Below, one piece after another: positions 1 to 6,590 of a stretch of 7,058 nt of DNA. Below the pieces are notes generated by a model. That model was not told the DNA's origin. It saw only the letters and a program-made list of their open reading frames with translations, and did no database searches. This DNA is from Planctomycetaceae bacterium. Lineage in GTDB: Bacteria; Planctomycetota; Planctomycetia; Pirellulales; UBA1268. Positions within the stretch are counted from its first letter, which is position 1. The number at the start of each line of letters is the position of its first letter. The stretch lies in contig CANHYS010000105.1 in NCBI GenBank assembly GCA_947464585.1, forward strand, positions 1 to 7,058, given 5' to 3'. The position numbers were made by a program, and so were the translations under genes.

Positions 1-1
1 G

Positions 2-1672
2 GACTACTTCCGTCGGCTCGAGCAGCAGGCCACGGTCGAGCTGACGCCGGTCGTCGTGGAGAACTTTGCGGGCGATGTGCCTGCGCCGTCGGAGTCGGCG
101 CTCCGTGCCTTCTATGAAAAATACAAGAACGACCTGCCGCAGGCCCGCAGTGCCGACCCAGGCTTCCGCGAGCCCCACCGCGTGCAATACGAATACCTCG
201 TCGCCAAGCGTGGGCTCTTTGAAGAGGAGGCCGCGAAGGAGGTGACCGACGAGCAGGTCGCCGAATACTACGAGAAAAACAAGACGTCGATGTTTCGCGC
301 GAAGCCGGCGTCTGCGGAGGCCAAGCCTGTTGCTCCCGAAGCGAAGGCGACCGAGCCTGAAGCCAAGCCGGCCGCGACTGAAGCCAAGCCGGCCGCGCCC
401 GAGGCCAAGCCCGCGGCCACTGACGCCAAGCCAGCTGAAACGCCGGCCAAACCTGCCGATCCAGCCGCGGCCCCCAAGCCCGCCGACGCGAAGCCCGAGG
501 CTGCCCCCGCCGCTCCCAAGGGCGCGGCAATCGATGGCAGCCCGTTCCGAGCCGTGTCGTTCAAGCAGCCGGCTGAGAAGCCCGCCGAGGCGGCAGCCAA
601 GCCCCCTGCTGACACGCCGAAAGCTGACTCGCCCAAATCAGACACGCCGGCGGACACCGCGAAGAAGGAGGCTGCTCCGGCCGCTCCTGCGGCTGCGGCC
701 GACAAGCCAGCCGCCGACGAAAAGAAGACCGAAGACGCCGCCCAGTTCGAGCCGCTCGACGCGGTGAAGGACGACATCCGCAAGCGGCTGGCACGGGAAC
801 GAGCCGACGCCCGGATCGACGCCATTTTCACGGCCGTGGCCGGCGACATCGGCCGCTATGCCGAGGACTATGCTCTCTGGCAGGCGAGGAAGCCCGCAGG
901 CGTTGAGGCTCCTCGTCCCCCCGACCTGGCCAAGATCGCAGAGAAGCAGGGCCTTGAGTCGGGCCGCTCTGATCTGGTCGCTCCCGACGCGGCCTTCGCC
1001 GCTGGCGGCATCGGCGGCAGCTTCGAGTTCGTCCAGGATCCCTCCAGCCGCTTTGGCATCCGCCAACAGCGTTGGCTCGACCAGATGTTCGGGGCGGGTT
1101 CGATGTCGCTGCGGCCGATCCGCTCACGCGACGTCGAGGGCAACCGATATCTGTCGTGGCGGACCGAGGATCAGCCCGAGTTCACGCCGTCGTTTGACAC
1201 CGCTCGTTCGGGCGTGGAACGCGCCTGGCGGATCGTCGAGGGCCGCAGCCTGGCCAAGAAACGCGCTGAGGCACTCGCTCAGCAGGCTGGCTCCGGCGGC
1301 GACGAGACGAAGGCTGTCCAAGTCGGTCCATTCTCCTGGCTCACACGGGGCATGGGAGGGGGCGGGGCTCTGGTGCTGTCACAGCCCGAAGGCATATCGA
1401 TGCCCGGCGACGAATTCATGCGGGCGGTGTTCTCCCTGGAGCCGGGCAAGACGGCGGTGGCGTTCAACGAACCGCGGACCGTCTGCTACGTGATTCGGCT
1501 CGTGTCACAGGAGCCGCCCGCGGCCGAACTGCAGGAGAAGTTCATCGCTGGCCGCAATGACCGGCAGAAGATCGGCATGGTCGCCCAGCGGGAGGCGTCT
1601 ACGACCTTCCGCGAGCTGATCGAGGGAATGGAGAAGCGGTACCGCCTCGACTGGAAGCGGCAGCCGCGGTGA
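2..1672 (+). CDS. SurA/PpiD-like periplasmic peptidyl-prolyl isomerase or chaperone, 3' part (5' end outside window)
   Basis: The frame is open from the first complete codon at base 2, so the gene starts upstream; the GTG at 56 is internal, not a start. 556 codons are visible, ending in TGA at 1670-1672. The first ~100 residues are charged and helical, with PSESALRAFYEKYK and VTDEQVAEYYEKNK, a spacing typical of SurA/PpiD N-terminal domains that hold unfolded outer-envelope proteins. A low-complexity Ala/Lys/Pro linker (bases 299-739) follows. The helical pattern then resumes with EPLDAVKDDIRKRLARERAD, the helix that normally follows YYEKNK closely in this family. Near the C-terminus, GPFSWLTRG and DEFMRAVFSLEPGKTAVAF with a following YVIRL strand resemble the parvulin-like ending of planctomycete SurA/PpiD relatives. 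Signal peptide or membrane anchor, if present, lies outside the window. The family call is good; active isomerase versus pure chaperone cannot be decided from the visible part. The neighbouring response regulator gene is convergent and not part of this transcription unit. Confidence 0.72.
   Translation, partial: DYFRRLEQQATVELTPVVVENFAGDVPAPSESALRAFYEKYKNDLPQARSADPGFREPHRVQYEYLVAKRGLFEEEAAKEVTDEQVAEYYEKNKTSMFRAKPASAEAKPVAPEAKATEPEAKPAATEAKPAAPEAKPAATDAKPAETPAKPADPAAAPKPADAKPEAAPAAPKGAAIDGSPFRAVSFKQPAEKPAEAAAKPPADTPKADSPKSDTPADTAKKEAAPAAPAAAADKPAADEKKTEDAAQFEPLDAVKDDIRKRLARERADARIDAIFTAVAGDIGRYAEDYALWQARKPAGVEAPRPPDLAKIAEKQGLESGRSDLVAPDAAFAAGGIGGSFEFVQDPSSRFGIRQQRWLDQMFGAGSMSLRPIRSRDVEGNRYLSWRTEDQPEFTPSFDTARSGVERAWRIVEGRSLAKKRAEALAQQAGSGGDETKAVQVGPFSWLTRGMGGGGALVLSQPEGISMPGDEFMRAVFSLEPGKTAVAFNEPRTVCYVIRLVSQEPPAAELQEKFIAGRNDRQKIGMVAQREASTTFRELIEGMEKRYRLDWKRQPR
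299..739 (+). repeat. Ala/Lys/Pro low-complexity linker with EAKPAA(P/T)-type tandem repeats inside the foldase gene
   Basis: About 147 codons are almost entirely Ala, Lys, Pro, Glu, Asp and Thr. The first part is a degenerate heptad-like repeat around EAKPAAT / EAKPAAP, with GAAGCCAAGCCGGCC-like DNA units repeating between about 310 and 450. The repeat decays into mixed AKPADP, DAKPEA and KPPADTPK units. A short non-repetitive island, GSPFRAVSFKQ, sits near bases 536-568. The segment interrupts a helical domain between YYEKNKTSMF and FEPLDAVKDD. It is expected to be disordered and may span the periplasm or peptidoglycan, as Pro/Lys-rich segments of TonB do; that role is inference. Confidence 0.85.
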
Positions 1673-1686
1673 GTGAAGGCACTCGC
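1669..1686 (+). other. Hairpin over the foldase stop codon
   Basis: GTGAGTG (1669-1675) and CACTCGC (1680-1686) form a 7-bp stem, including one G-U pair, with the loop AAGG. The TGA stop is within the stem. No T-run follows, so it is not a standard intrinsic terminator; it could protect the mRNA 3' end or be chance. The rest of the 93-base convergent gap holds only a partial inverted repeat, CGTTCTGC (1701-1708) against GCAGAAACG (1736-1744). Confidence 0.2.
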
Positions 1687-1765
1687 GATGCTTCTGCAAG
1701 CGTTCTGCGAACCGGAAGTCGGCTGCGTGATGGGTGCAGAAACGTTGACGGCGTTTCGAGGAACG

Positions 1766-2413
1766 TCATCGCCGCCGGTCCTGCGGAACGACCGGGAGAA
1801 GACCTCGCTCGAAACCAATCGCAACCGCCTGGGTGGTGTTCGCGGCCCCGAGGCGGGTCTTGATGGCCTCGATATGACCACGCGTCGTCCGCGGTGAGAT
1901 CGCCAGCCGGTCGGCGATTTCCACCGCCGTCAGACCCTCGCGAAGCAGCCTGAGCACCTCGACCTCCCTCGGGGTCAAGGGACAGTCGGGCTCGCGGCTG
2001 GCCAACTTGCGGGCAATCGCCTCGCCCAGCGGCCGGCCACCGGCGTGGACCTCCCGGATGGCCGCAACAAGGTCGCTGTAGCGAATTCCCTTGGTGACGT
2101 ACCCCGAAGCCCCGGCGTCGAGCGCCGCGATCACGTCTTCCTGGTCCTCCGACGAGGTCAGCATCAGCAGGCGGGCTTCGGGAGCCTGCATCCGCAACTG
2201 ACGCACGGTCTCGATGCCGTCCATGCCGGGCATGCTGACGTCGATCAGGCCGACATCGGGTGCCGTGTCGTGCCAGAGGCTGAGCGCCGATCGCCCGTCT
2301 CTCGCCTGACCGACGACCTGGAATTCTTGAACCGCGCCGAGCGTGTTGACGAGCCCTTCCAGGAAGAGCGTGTGGTCGTCGACGAGCAGCAGGCGGATGG
2401 ACAAGCCAGACAT
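1766..2413 (-). CDS. NarL/FixJ-family response regulator (receiver + LuxR-type HTH)
   Basis: This cytoplasmic transcription factor is phosphorylated by a partner histidine kinase. From the ATG at 2413 it has 215 residues, the usual family size. The receiver domain shows the acidic pair in LLLVDDHTLF (D12, D13), the phospho-acceptor Asp58 in LIDVSMPGMDG, the switch Thr86 in LMLTSSED and Lys108 in GYVTKG. All catalytic receiver residues are therefore present. The C-terminal LuxR/GerE helix-turn-helix runs from LTPREVEVLRLLREGLT (~146) through VEIADRLAISPRTTRGHIEA, ending near residue 204. The open frame extends upstream to 2590, but that part overlaps the lipoprotein gene and has no family resemblance. 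ATG 2413 has GGGGAG directly against it; a TTG at 2404, nine bases after GGGGAG, is an equally good or better start. The likely partner is the HisKA_3 kinase at 6590-4371, two genes upstream on the same strand. The gap from the lipoprotein stop is 37 bases, compatible with co-transcription. Confidence 0.95.
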   Translation of the reverse strand: MSGLSIRLLLVDDHTLFLEGLVNTLGAVQEFQVVGQARDGRSALSLWHDTAPDVGLIDVSMPGMDGIETVRQLRMQAPEARLLMLTSSEDQEDVIAALDAGASGYVTKGIRYSDLVAAIREVHAGGRPLGEAIARKLASREPDCPLTPREVEVLRLLREGLTAVEIADRLAISPRTTRGHIEAIKTRLGAANTTQAVAIGFERGLLPVVPQDRRR

Positions 2414-2450
2414 CTCCCCAGAACTTGCTGCACATGTCCCCATCGATCGC

Positions 2451-2969
2451 CTACGGAGACGGAGGTTGCTCGTCACGGTCGCCCGACATGAAGTCATCCA
2501 TGTCTTCGGCAGGTACCTCCACGGAGGAACCATTGCTCCGGAAGACCTTGATTGTACCGTTGACCCCACGGGATTCGCACACCACGGCATACACCTTGCT
2601 CAGCCCGCCCTTGATCCCGTAGCGGATGCGAAATGGCTGCCCATCTCGCTCCGACTTGAAGAGCTCTTCAGAATCCGCCCCGCTGATCCCCATTTCTGCA
2701 AGCGCCTCCGCAGGTGTCTTCCGGATGAATTCCCGGAGTTCCTTCTCGCTCGACGGCCCCTTGAAATCGTTCGGCCCTTGAATGGGCTGATCAGGGGACT
2801 CCATGAATCTCGCGTACATGGCGACGAGCCGCCGGCCATTCTCACGGTAGGTGCTGCGGAAGGCGTCCTTCATTCGTTGCTCAGGCGTCGGCGAACAGCC
2901 TCCAGCCGTCCACACAGTCAACAAGGCCGCAACACCCCAAACGGTCCACGAACTTGAAAACCGTGCCAT
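2451..2969 (-). CDS. Small planctomycete lipoprotein of the type found next to DUF1559 genes
   Basis: 172 residues. The N-terminus is a lipoprotein-like signal: Arg3, a hydrophobic stretch VWGVAALLTVWTAG and Cys25, followed by SPTPEQ. The lipobox AGGC is acceptable but lacks the usual Leu at -3. The mature part starts with a basic helix (RMKDAFRSTYRENGRRLVA), then a charged region with ELREFIRKTPAEALAEMGI, then an FKSERDGQPFRIRYG segment followed by short strands and an acidic tail. From memory, this helix plus 'S.RDG.P..(I/V)RYG' layout is common in short uncharacterised planctomycete proteins encoded beside DUF1559 genes. Function is unknown; it is probably exported and membrane-anchored. 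The ATG has GGAG ten bases upstream (2980-2983). The DUF1559 gene ends 82 bases upstream on the same strand, so the two are probably co-transcribed. Confidence 0.85.
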   Translation of the reverse strand: MARFSSSWTVWGVAALLTVWTAGGCSPTPEQRMKDAFRSTYRENGRRLVAMYARFMESPDQPIQGPNDFKGPSSEKELREFIRKTPAEALAEMGISGADSEELFKSERDGQPFRIRYGIKGGLSKVYAVVCESRGVNGTIKVFRSNGSSVEVPAEDMDDFMSGDRDEQPPSP

Positions 2970-2983
2970 GCTCGCCCTGCTCC

Positions 2984-3009
2984 AAAAAAAGGTCGCCTCC
3001 GGCCCAGGC
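2984..3009 (-). terminator. Weak hairpin plus T7 tract between the DUF1559 and lipoprotein genes
   Basis: Read on the minus strand, GCCT (3009-3006) and AGGC (2998-2995) can pair around a 7-base loop. Four bases later comes an uninterrupted run of seven T (2990-2984), immediately before the lipoprotein Shine-Dalgarno sequence. The stem is only 4 bp and set back from the T-run, so full termination is doubtful. Partial attenuation, or a U-rich unstructured ribosome landing site, are alternatives. Confidence 0.2.
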
Positions 3010-3051
3010 CCCGTGCCCGCGCACCGACACCACCGCGCTGACGCTGCTTGG

Positions 3052-4131
3052 CTAAGGCGTTACGTCCGCCACCCGACCGTTGCCTTTCGCCCTGGAAATC
3101 AGCGGCCGCAGGACGTTGTTGATGTCGGCTTCAAATGTGATCAGGCGGACCGATCCGTCGCCGAACGCAGACATGAAACCGGTCGCATGAGCAGACCCCG
3201 GCCCGAGATACCTACCGACGGCTGTCTGGCCATTGGTGGGGCTGCCGCCTCCGTAGGTCGATGGATTCTCTTCCTGGTCTCTCTTGGGGTATTCGGTCGT
3301 CGAGATCACCCGGAAGAACGTATACATGCTGTTGTTGGCGTTGAAATTGAAGTAGCCGCTGTCACTCGCTCCTCCCGTGTACCACGCCGGTGCGATGAGC
3401 CCCTTTTCCACGAGCATCAGGGTGTTCGACGTGCCGTCGGTGATCTTGCCCACGGTAACCGGAGGATACCTCACCTCGACTCCCGCACCGCCCCAGTCCA
3501 CCGTCCCCGCCGGTTGGACGATCGAATTGAAGGTGTTGTCCATCCACGCCGAACCGACGTTCGCCGCACTGTCCCACGTGAGCGACCAACCGTCGTTCAG
3601 GCTGGGGCTCGCATAGTCGAGCAACGGCGATGGCTGGTTTCCCACACCGTAGTTCGTCCCGTTGGGCGCCGTTGAAGAGATGCGCAGTCCCCGGGTCGGG
3701 CAGGTGTACATCTTGATCGGCTGGGCGTGCATCGAGGCCGAGCCACTCCCCCAATCTCGGTAACCGTTGCCGCTAAAACGCTTGGCGTGAGTCGAGGTGT
3801 CTTCCGTGTAAGGAAGGATTTGAAACGTCCACGGCAGCCCAGGCGTTCCAAAGATCTCCCTCGTCTTGAAAGAGTTCCAGCCGCCACACTGCCATGCTCC
3901 CTTTTGCAGGCCGAGGGTGGGGAATCTCTTGTTCGCCGACTCGAAGTTGGCAAAAGCAAGCCCCATCTGCTTCAAATTGTTGGAGCACTCGGAAAGCCTG
4001 GCCGATTCTCGTGCGGCCTGGACGGCAGGCAGCAGCAGACCGACGAGCGTGCCGATGATCGCGATCACGACCAGCAGTTCCACGAGCGTAAAACCATGTC
4101 GCATGGTGCCATGAAAAAGAGCGCGAGACAT
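3052..4131 (-). CDS. DUF1559 (SBP_bac_10-type) protein with type IV/II pseudopilin N-terminus
   Basis: 359 residues, normal for the family. The N-terminus has a prepilin peptidase site: short basic leader [13 protein letters not shown], cleavage after Gly13, Phe+1, and Glu+5 (Glu18) in [20 protein letters not shown]. The long hydrophobic helix then runs into [13 protein letters not shown], the hallmark H-X9-DG family opening. Further DUF1559 signatures are [17 protein letters not shown] (49-65), MYTCPTRG (141-148), [15 protein letters not shown] (230-244) and FGDGSVRLI (323-331). These proteins are massively expanded in Planctomycetota and are presumed to be surface or secretion-related pseudopilins; no biochemical function is established. 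The start is well supported: AGGGGAGGG (4138-4146), with GGAGG seven bases before the ATG. The kinase gene ends 239 bases upstream, so this gene may have its own promoter, and the lipoprotein gene follows 82 bases downstream. The usual His-Pro-Gly-Gly before the DG motif reads [14 protein letters not shown] here, a mild divergence. Confidence 0.96.
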   Translation of the reverse strand: MSRALFHGTMRHGFTLVELLVVIAIIGTLVGLLLPAVQAARESARLSECSNNLKQMGLAFANFESANKRFPTLGLQKGAWQCGGWNSFKTREIFGTPGLPWTFQILPYTEDTSTHAKRFSGNGYRDWGSGSASMHAQPIKMYTCPTRGLRISSTAPNGTNYGVGNQPSPLLDYASPSLNDGWSLTWDSAANVGSAWMDNTFNSIVQPAGTVDWGGAGVEVRYPPVTVGKITDGTSNTLMLVEKGLIAPAWYTGGASDSGYFNFNANNSMYTFFRVISTTEYPKRDQEENPSTYGGGSPTNGQTAVGRYLGPGSAHATGFMSAFGDGSVRLITFEADINNVLRPLISRAKGNGRVADVTP

Positions 4132-4137
4132 GTGTCA

Positions 4138-4146
4138 CCCTCCCCT
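4138..4146 (-). promoter_or_regulatory. Strong ribosome binding site of the DUF1559 gene
   Basis: AGGGGAGGG on the minus strand contains GGAGG ending seven bases before the ATG at 4131. It is the best Shine-Dalgarno sequence among the genes in this window and fixes the start at 4131 rather than at the internal ATG (codon 10). Confidence 0.7.
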
Positions 4147-4295
4147 AAAAAGCTGTGCGAAAACTGGAAAGAAACGATGATGCAACTCGACTGAAGCTGC
4201 CCCATCGATTCCGCCGCTCCCCGTCGTTCACGGTAGTGGAGCGTTGGAAGGCCTCGGCATTTGCAAGGTAGTCCGCACCTCGCTGGCCCGCTACG

Positions 4296-4316
4296 GGCAA
4301 ATTTGCCGGTGCACCG
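4296..4316. promoter_or_regulatory. Two adjacent perfect palindromes upstream of the DUF1559 gene (possible operator)
   Basis: GGCAAATTTGCC (4296-4307) is a 12-bp perfect palindrome. It shares its last base with CGGTGCACCG (4307-4316), a 10-bp perfect palindrome. A 5-bp hairpin GCCCG-CTA-CGGGC (4286-4298) overlaps the left edge, and a related half-site, GCATTTGC, lies at about 4258-4265. They lie 165-185 bases before the DUF1559 start, in the largest non-coding gap. Placement suits a protein-binding operator, but no promoter elements could be recognised nearby and binding is inferred. Confidence 0.25.
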
Positions 4317-4342
4317 AAAAAGCCCAGCGTCCGAGCCAAAAA
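4317..4342 (-). terminator. Weak candidate terminator after the histidine kinase gene
   Basis: On the minus strand, 29 bases after the kinase stop codon, GGCTC and GGGCT can pair (two G-U pairs) around the loop GGACGCT... The stem is followed directly by TTTTT (4321-4317) and preceded by another T5. The stem is weak for an intrinsic terminator, so read-through into the DUF1559 gene is quite possible. Confidence 0.2.
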
Positions 4343-4370
4343 TGCCACCCTCCTCGCAGCGGGATGGACC

Positions 4371-6590
4371 CTAACCGGAAACCCCGCTCCGCTCGCTCGT
4401 CACGTTGTGGCCGACGGCGCCGGGCACAGAGACGCGCACCCGCGTTCCAGTTCCTGGGCGGCTCGTGATCGCCAGCCTCGCCCCGATTCGCTCCGCCCGC
4501 TCCGACATCCCCCGCAGCCCGAAGTGGCCCGCAAGATGCTGTTTCGCGGACGGGTTGAATCCGTGGCCGTCGTCGACCACTTCGACCACGATATCCGCCC
4601 CCTCAACTCGCACGTTCACGGACACGTCGGATGGATCGCCATGCCGCACCGCGTTGTGAATCGCCTCCCGTACGATTCTCAGCAGATGAAACTGGACAGC
4701 AGCCGGTACCAGGCCCACTCGCTCGTCGGCGAGAAGCCTGAGAGGAACGCTCGTGCCCGACTGGAGGTAAGCGGCCTGAGCGGCGAGCGACTCGACGATC
4801 GCCCCGTCGAGGCGGGCCGGATCCCGCAAATCCCAGAGGAAATCGTGGGTTTCCTGCCGCAATCTCGCGAGGAGTCCACGCTGTTTCTCGAGCACCACGC
4901 GGCACTGGAAATCGTGGGTCGTGTCGGCCGCCGCGTCCATTTGGAGTTCGATGCCTGCCAGATCCTGCTCCAGCGTGTCGTGAAACTCGCGGGCGATACG
5001 ACGCCGCTCCTCCGTCGCCACCTCGAACTGGAGCTTCCGCTCGATCGTGGCGAGTTGCCGCGACACCTGCCGCCGAAGGAGCAGAATCCACAGCAGCGAA
5101 GCAGCCGCAAACGTCGCCACCGCACCCAGCCCCAGCATCAACCGCCGACGCGTCCACCACGATGGCAATTCCACGATGCGCAGATCCGCCGCCGACCGGA
5201 GGAGGATCTGCATGCGGCTATCCGCCAGGCCACGCTGCGCGGCCGTTGGATCTGCATTCGCCGCGATCTCCGGCTGGATGATGCCCGCGACCTGAACCCT
5301 GGCGCCCGGCGGCAACGTCCGCAGGCTCGTGAACGTGAGGATGTCCGCCACGGCCGACAGGCCCATGCCCTCGGCCATGAGCAGAACCTCGCCACCGACC
5401 CGCGAGGAGTGCACGTCCACGACGGTGGCCGGAAAGGTCACGAGGCAGCCATAGTAGTCACCCGGTTCAGCTGCCTCGTAACGGGCCGCGGCGGCGTGAT
5501 TGATCTGGCTGATTTCCAGCGGCTGCATCTCGATCGGTTCGAGACGAACGCCGGTGCCAACCTTTCGTGCCACCGCCTCGATGATGCCCGCGACCGGGGC
5601 GGCATTGCTCACGAATCCCGACACCTCGGCGATATCGCCGGGCTCGAATCGATCGGCCGTCGCGACGTCCACGCGGACGCCAATGTTTCCCGTCTGGAGC
5701 ATGATGAAGTTGTTGGGCACCGCGTAGGTCACTATGCCCTTGGTGCGGAGGCGGTGCGGCGTGACCGGATACCGTGCGATCTCCGCAAGCGGCACCTCGG
5801 GCGCCGCGAACGGCTCGGGCTCTCCGGGTTGGACAACGTGGAAATCCTCCGGACTGCAGACATTCAGCCGAGGGGAAATCAGCTCGCTGCGGGTATTGAA
5901 TTGAGCCGAAGCCACACCCACGCATCGAACCTTGGAGTCGATGTATGCCGTCGGGCTCCCGGCGAGCGCCCTCTTGTCCACTCCCACCCAGAACTGGCGC
6001 GAGCAATCCTCCACCAGCATGTTCCATATCGCGTTGTCCGCGTCGTCGCGATACCCCTGCACAACGCCCTCTATCGCCACCCGCAGGCAGTCGTCGCGTC
6101 CGCTGAAGAAACGATCGCGGTCATACGGACTGGCCTCGGGCAACGGACGCTTCCCGATTTTGTCGATCGTCAACGGCACGATATTTGGGGCGTAGCCACC
6201 GCGGTTGGCTCTGCCGACGACCTCCACTTCATCTCCGGGCCGCAGCCGTGCTATGGCCGGCACTTCCGACTGCAGCAACTCGAGCCTTCGGGCCTGCGTG
6301 ACCTCGATCCAAACGCCGGCGGAGTCGTCCTGGATTGAAAATCCTTCGCCGATGCGAAAGGTGAGCACGCCTCGGACGCGGACCGATTGATGGACATCGA
6401 TCCATGGTCCGGCTTTCGCCTCGCTGATGGTGGTGAGAGGCACGGCATCCGTCGACGATGGATCGCCACACATTCCGCTCGACGAGAACACGAGCCCCGT
6501 AAGCCAGACTGCCACGACGAAAAACAGGGCGACTGACGGCCACCGGCGAGATTGCCGCTCCCAGGTGAAATGACTGGTTGTTTTCACCAT
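4371..6590 (-). CDS. Membrane sensor histidine kinase, HisKA_3/NarX-DegS type, with OB-fold-like periplasmic repeats
   Basis: 739 residues from ATG 6590 (an in-frame TTG at 6608 would add six). Order: membrane segment ~17-37 (VALFFVVAVWLTGLVF); large extracytoplasmic region ~50-477; second membrane segment ~484-506 (MLGLGAVATFAAASLLWILLL); basic linker and helix; HisKA_3 dimerisation domain with phospho-acceptor His537 in RRRIAREFHDTLEQDLAGI; HATPase with N-box REAIHNAVRHG (Asn646), G1 VVDDGHGF and G2 GHFGLRGMSERAERIGARL, then GTGTRV. All catalytic motifs are intact. The sensor region holds about four repeats of a beta-rich unit (V.VRGV.T....FSIQD...GVWIEV...RPGDEVEVVG), like the OB-like sensors of many acidobacterial and planctomycete kinases. 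The ligand is unknown. HAMP and PAS domains are absent, so the membrane helix feeds straight into the kinase core. The probable partner is the NarL-type regulator at 2413-1766. glgB lies upstream on the same strand. The Shine-Dalgarno sequence is poor (GGA seven bases before ATG), and a possible leader ORF overlaps the start. Confidence 0.95.
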   Translation of the reverse strand: MVKTTSHFTWERQSRRWPSVALFFVVAVWLTGLVFSSSGMCGDPSSTDAVPLTTISEAKAGPWIDVHQSVRVRGVLTFRIGEGFSIQDDSAGVWIEVTQARRLELLQSEVPAIARLRPGDEVEVVGRANRGGYAPNIVPLTIDKIGKRPLPEASPYDRDRFFSGRDDCLRVAIEGVVQGYRDDADNAIWNMLVEDCSRQFWVGVDKRALAGSPTAYIDSKVRCVGVASAQFNTRSELISPRLNVCSPEDFHVVQPGEPEPFAAPEVPLAEIARYPVTPHRLRTKGIVTYAVPNNFIMLQTGNIGVRVDVATADRFEPGDIAEVSGFVSNAAPVAGIIEAVARKVGTGVRLEPIEMQPLEISQINHAAAARYEAAEPGDYYGCLVTFPATVVDVHSSRVGGEVLLMAEGMGLSAVADILTFTSLRTLPPGARVQVAGIIQPEIAANADPTAAQRGLADSRMQILLRSAADLRIVELPSWWTRRRLMLGLGAVATFAAASLLWILLLRRQVSRQLATIERKLQFEVATEERRRIAREFHDTLEQDLAGIELQMDAAADTTHDFQCRVVLEKQRGLLARLRQETHDFLWDLRDPARLDGAIVESLAAQAAYLQSGTSVPLRLLADERVGLVPAAVQFHLLRIVREAIHNAVRHGDPSDVSVNVRVEGADIVVEVVDDGHGFNPSAKQHLAGHFGLRGMSERAERIGARLAITSRPGTGTRVRVSVPGAVGHNVTSERSGVSG
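5160..6440 (-). repeat. OB-fold-like repeat region encoding the kinase sensor domain
   Basis: At protein level, unit 1 (VPLTTISEAKAG..., VRVRGVLTF, GFSIQDDSAGVWIEV, RLRPGDEVEVVGRA, then an APNIVPLTIDKIG tail) is clearly echoed by unit 3. Unit 3 reads VPLAEIARYPV..., HRLRTKGIVTY, NFIMLQTGNIGVRVDV, RFEPGDIAEVSGFV, then AGIIEAVARKVG. Units 2 (RVAIEGVVQGYRDDAD..., FWVGVDK, SKVRCVGVAS, SPRLNVCSPEDF) and 4 (GCLVTFPATVVDV..., VLLMAEG, LPPGARVQVAGII) are more diverged. DNA identity between units is low, so they are old internal duplications. Confidence 0.6.

Noticed and set aside
300..510. Tandem GCCAAGCC-like DNA units as a possible CRISPR or satellite
   Set aside because: The units are in frame, degenerate and without spacers; they are explained by the Ala-Lys-Pro coding repeat.
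1701..1744. Inverted repeat CGTTCTGC / GCAGAAACG as a bidirectional terminator between the convergent genes
   Set aside because: One arm has a bulge, the loop is 27 bases and there is no T-run on either side.
1599..2435. 278-codon minus-strand frame overlapping the response regulator
   Set aside because: It is another frame of the same DNA; the regulator frame carries all receiver and HTH residues, while this one is Arg/Gly/Ala-rich without motifs.
2851..3675. 274-codon open frame on the plus strand over the DUF1559 and lipoprotein genes
   Set aside because: Arg-rich shadow frame opposite well-recognised genes; no family resemblance.
2438..4209. Shared 10-mer CCCCATCGAT at 2438-2447 and 4200-4209, upstream of the regulator and DUF1559 genes
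   Set aside because: Repeated 10-mers are expected by chance in 7 kb, and ATCGAT also occurs within coding sequence here several times.
4145..4348. 67-codon frame (GTG start) in the gap between the kinase and DUF1559 genes
   Set aside because: GAGGAGG sits directly against the GTG with no spacer, the product matches nothing known to me, and it spans the palindromes. It could be real only if conserved in relatives.
4407..6338. 643-codon open frame on the plus strand, antisense to the kinase gene
   Set aside because: Its product is rich in Arg, His and Pro, without recognisable domains, and it lies wholly opposite a kinase with every motif intact. Long antisense frames are expected opposite high-GC genes.
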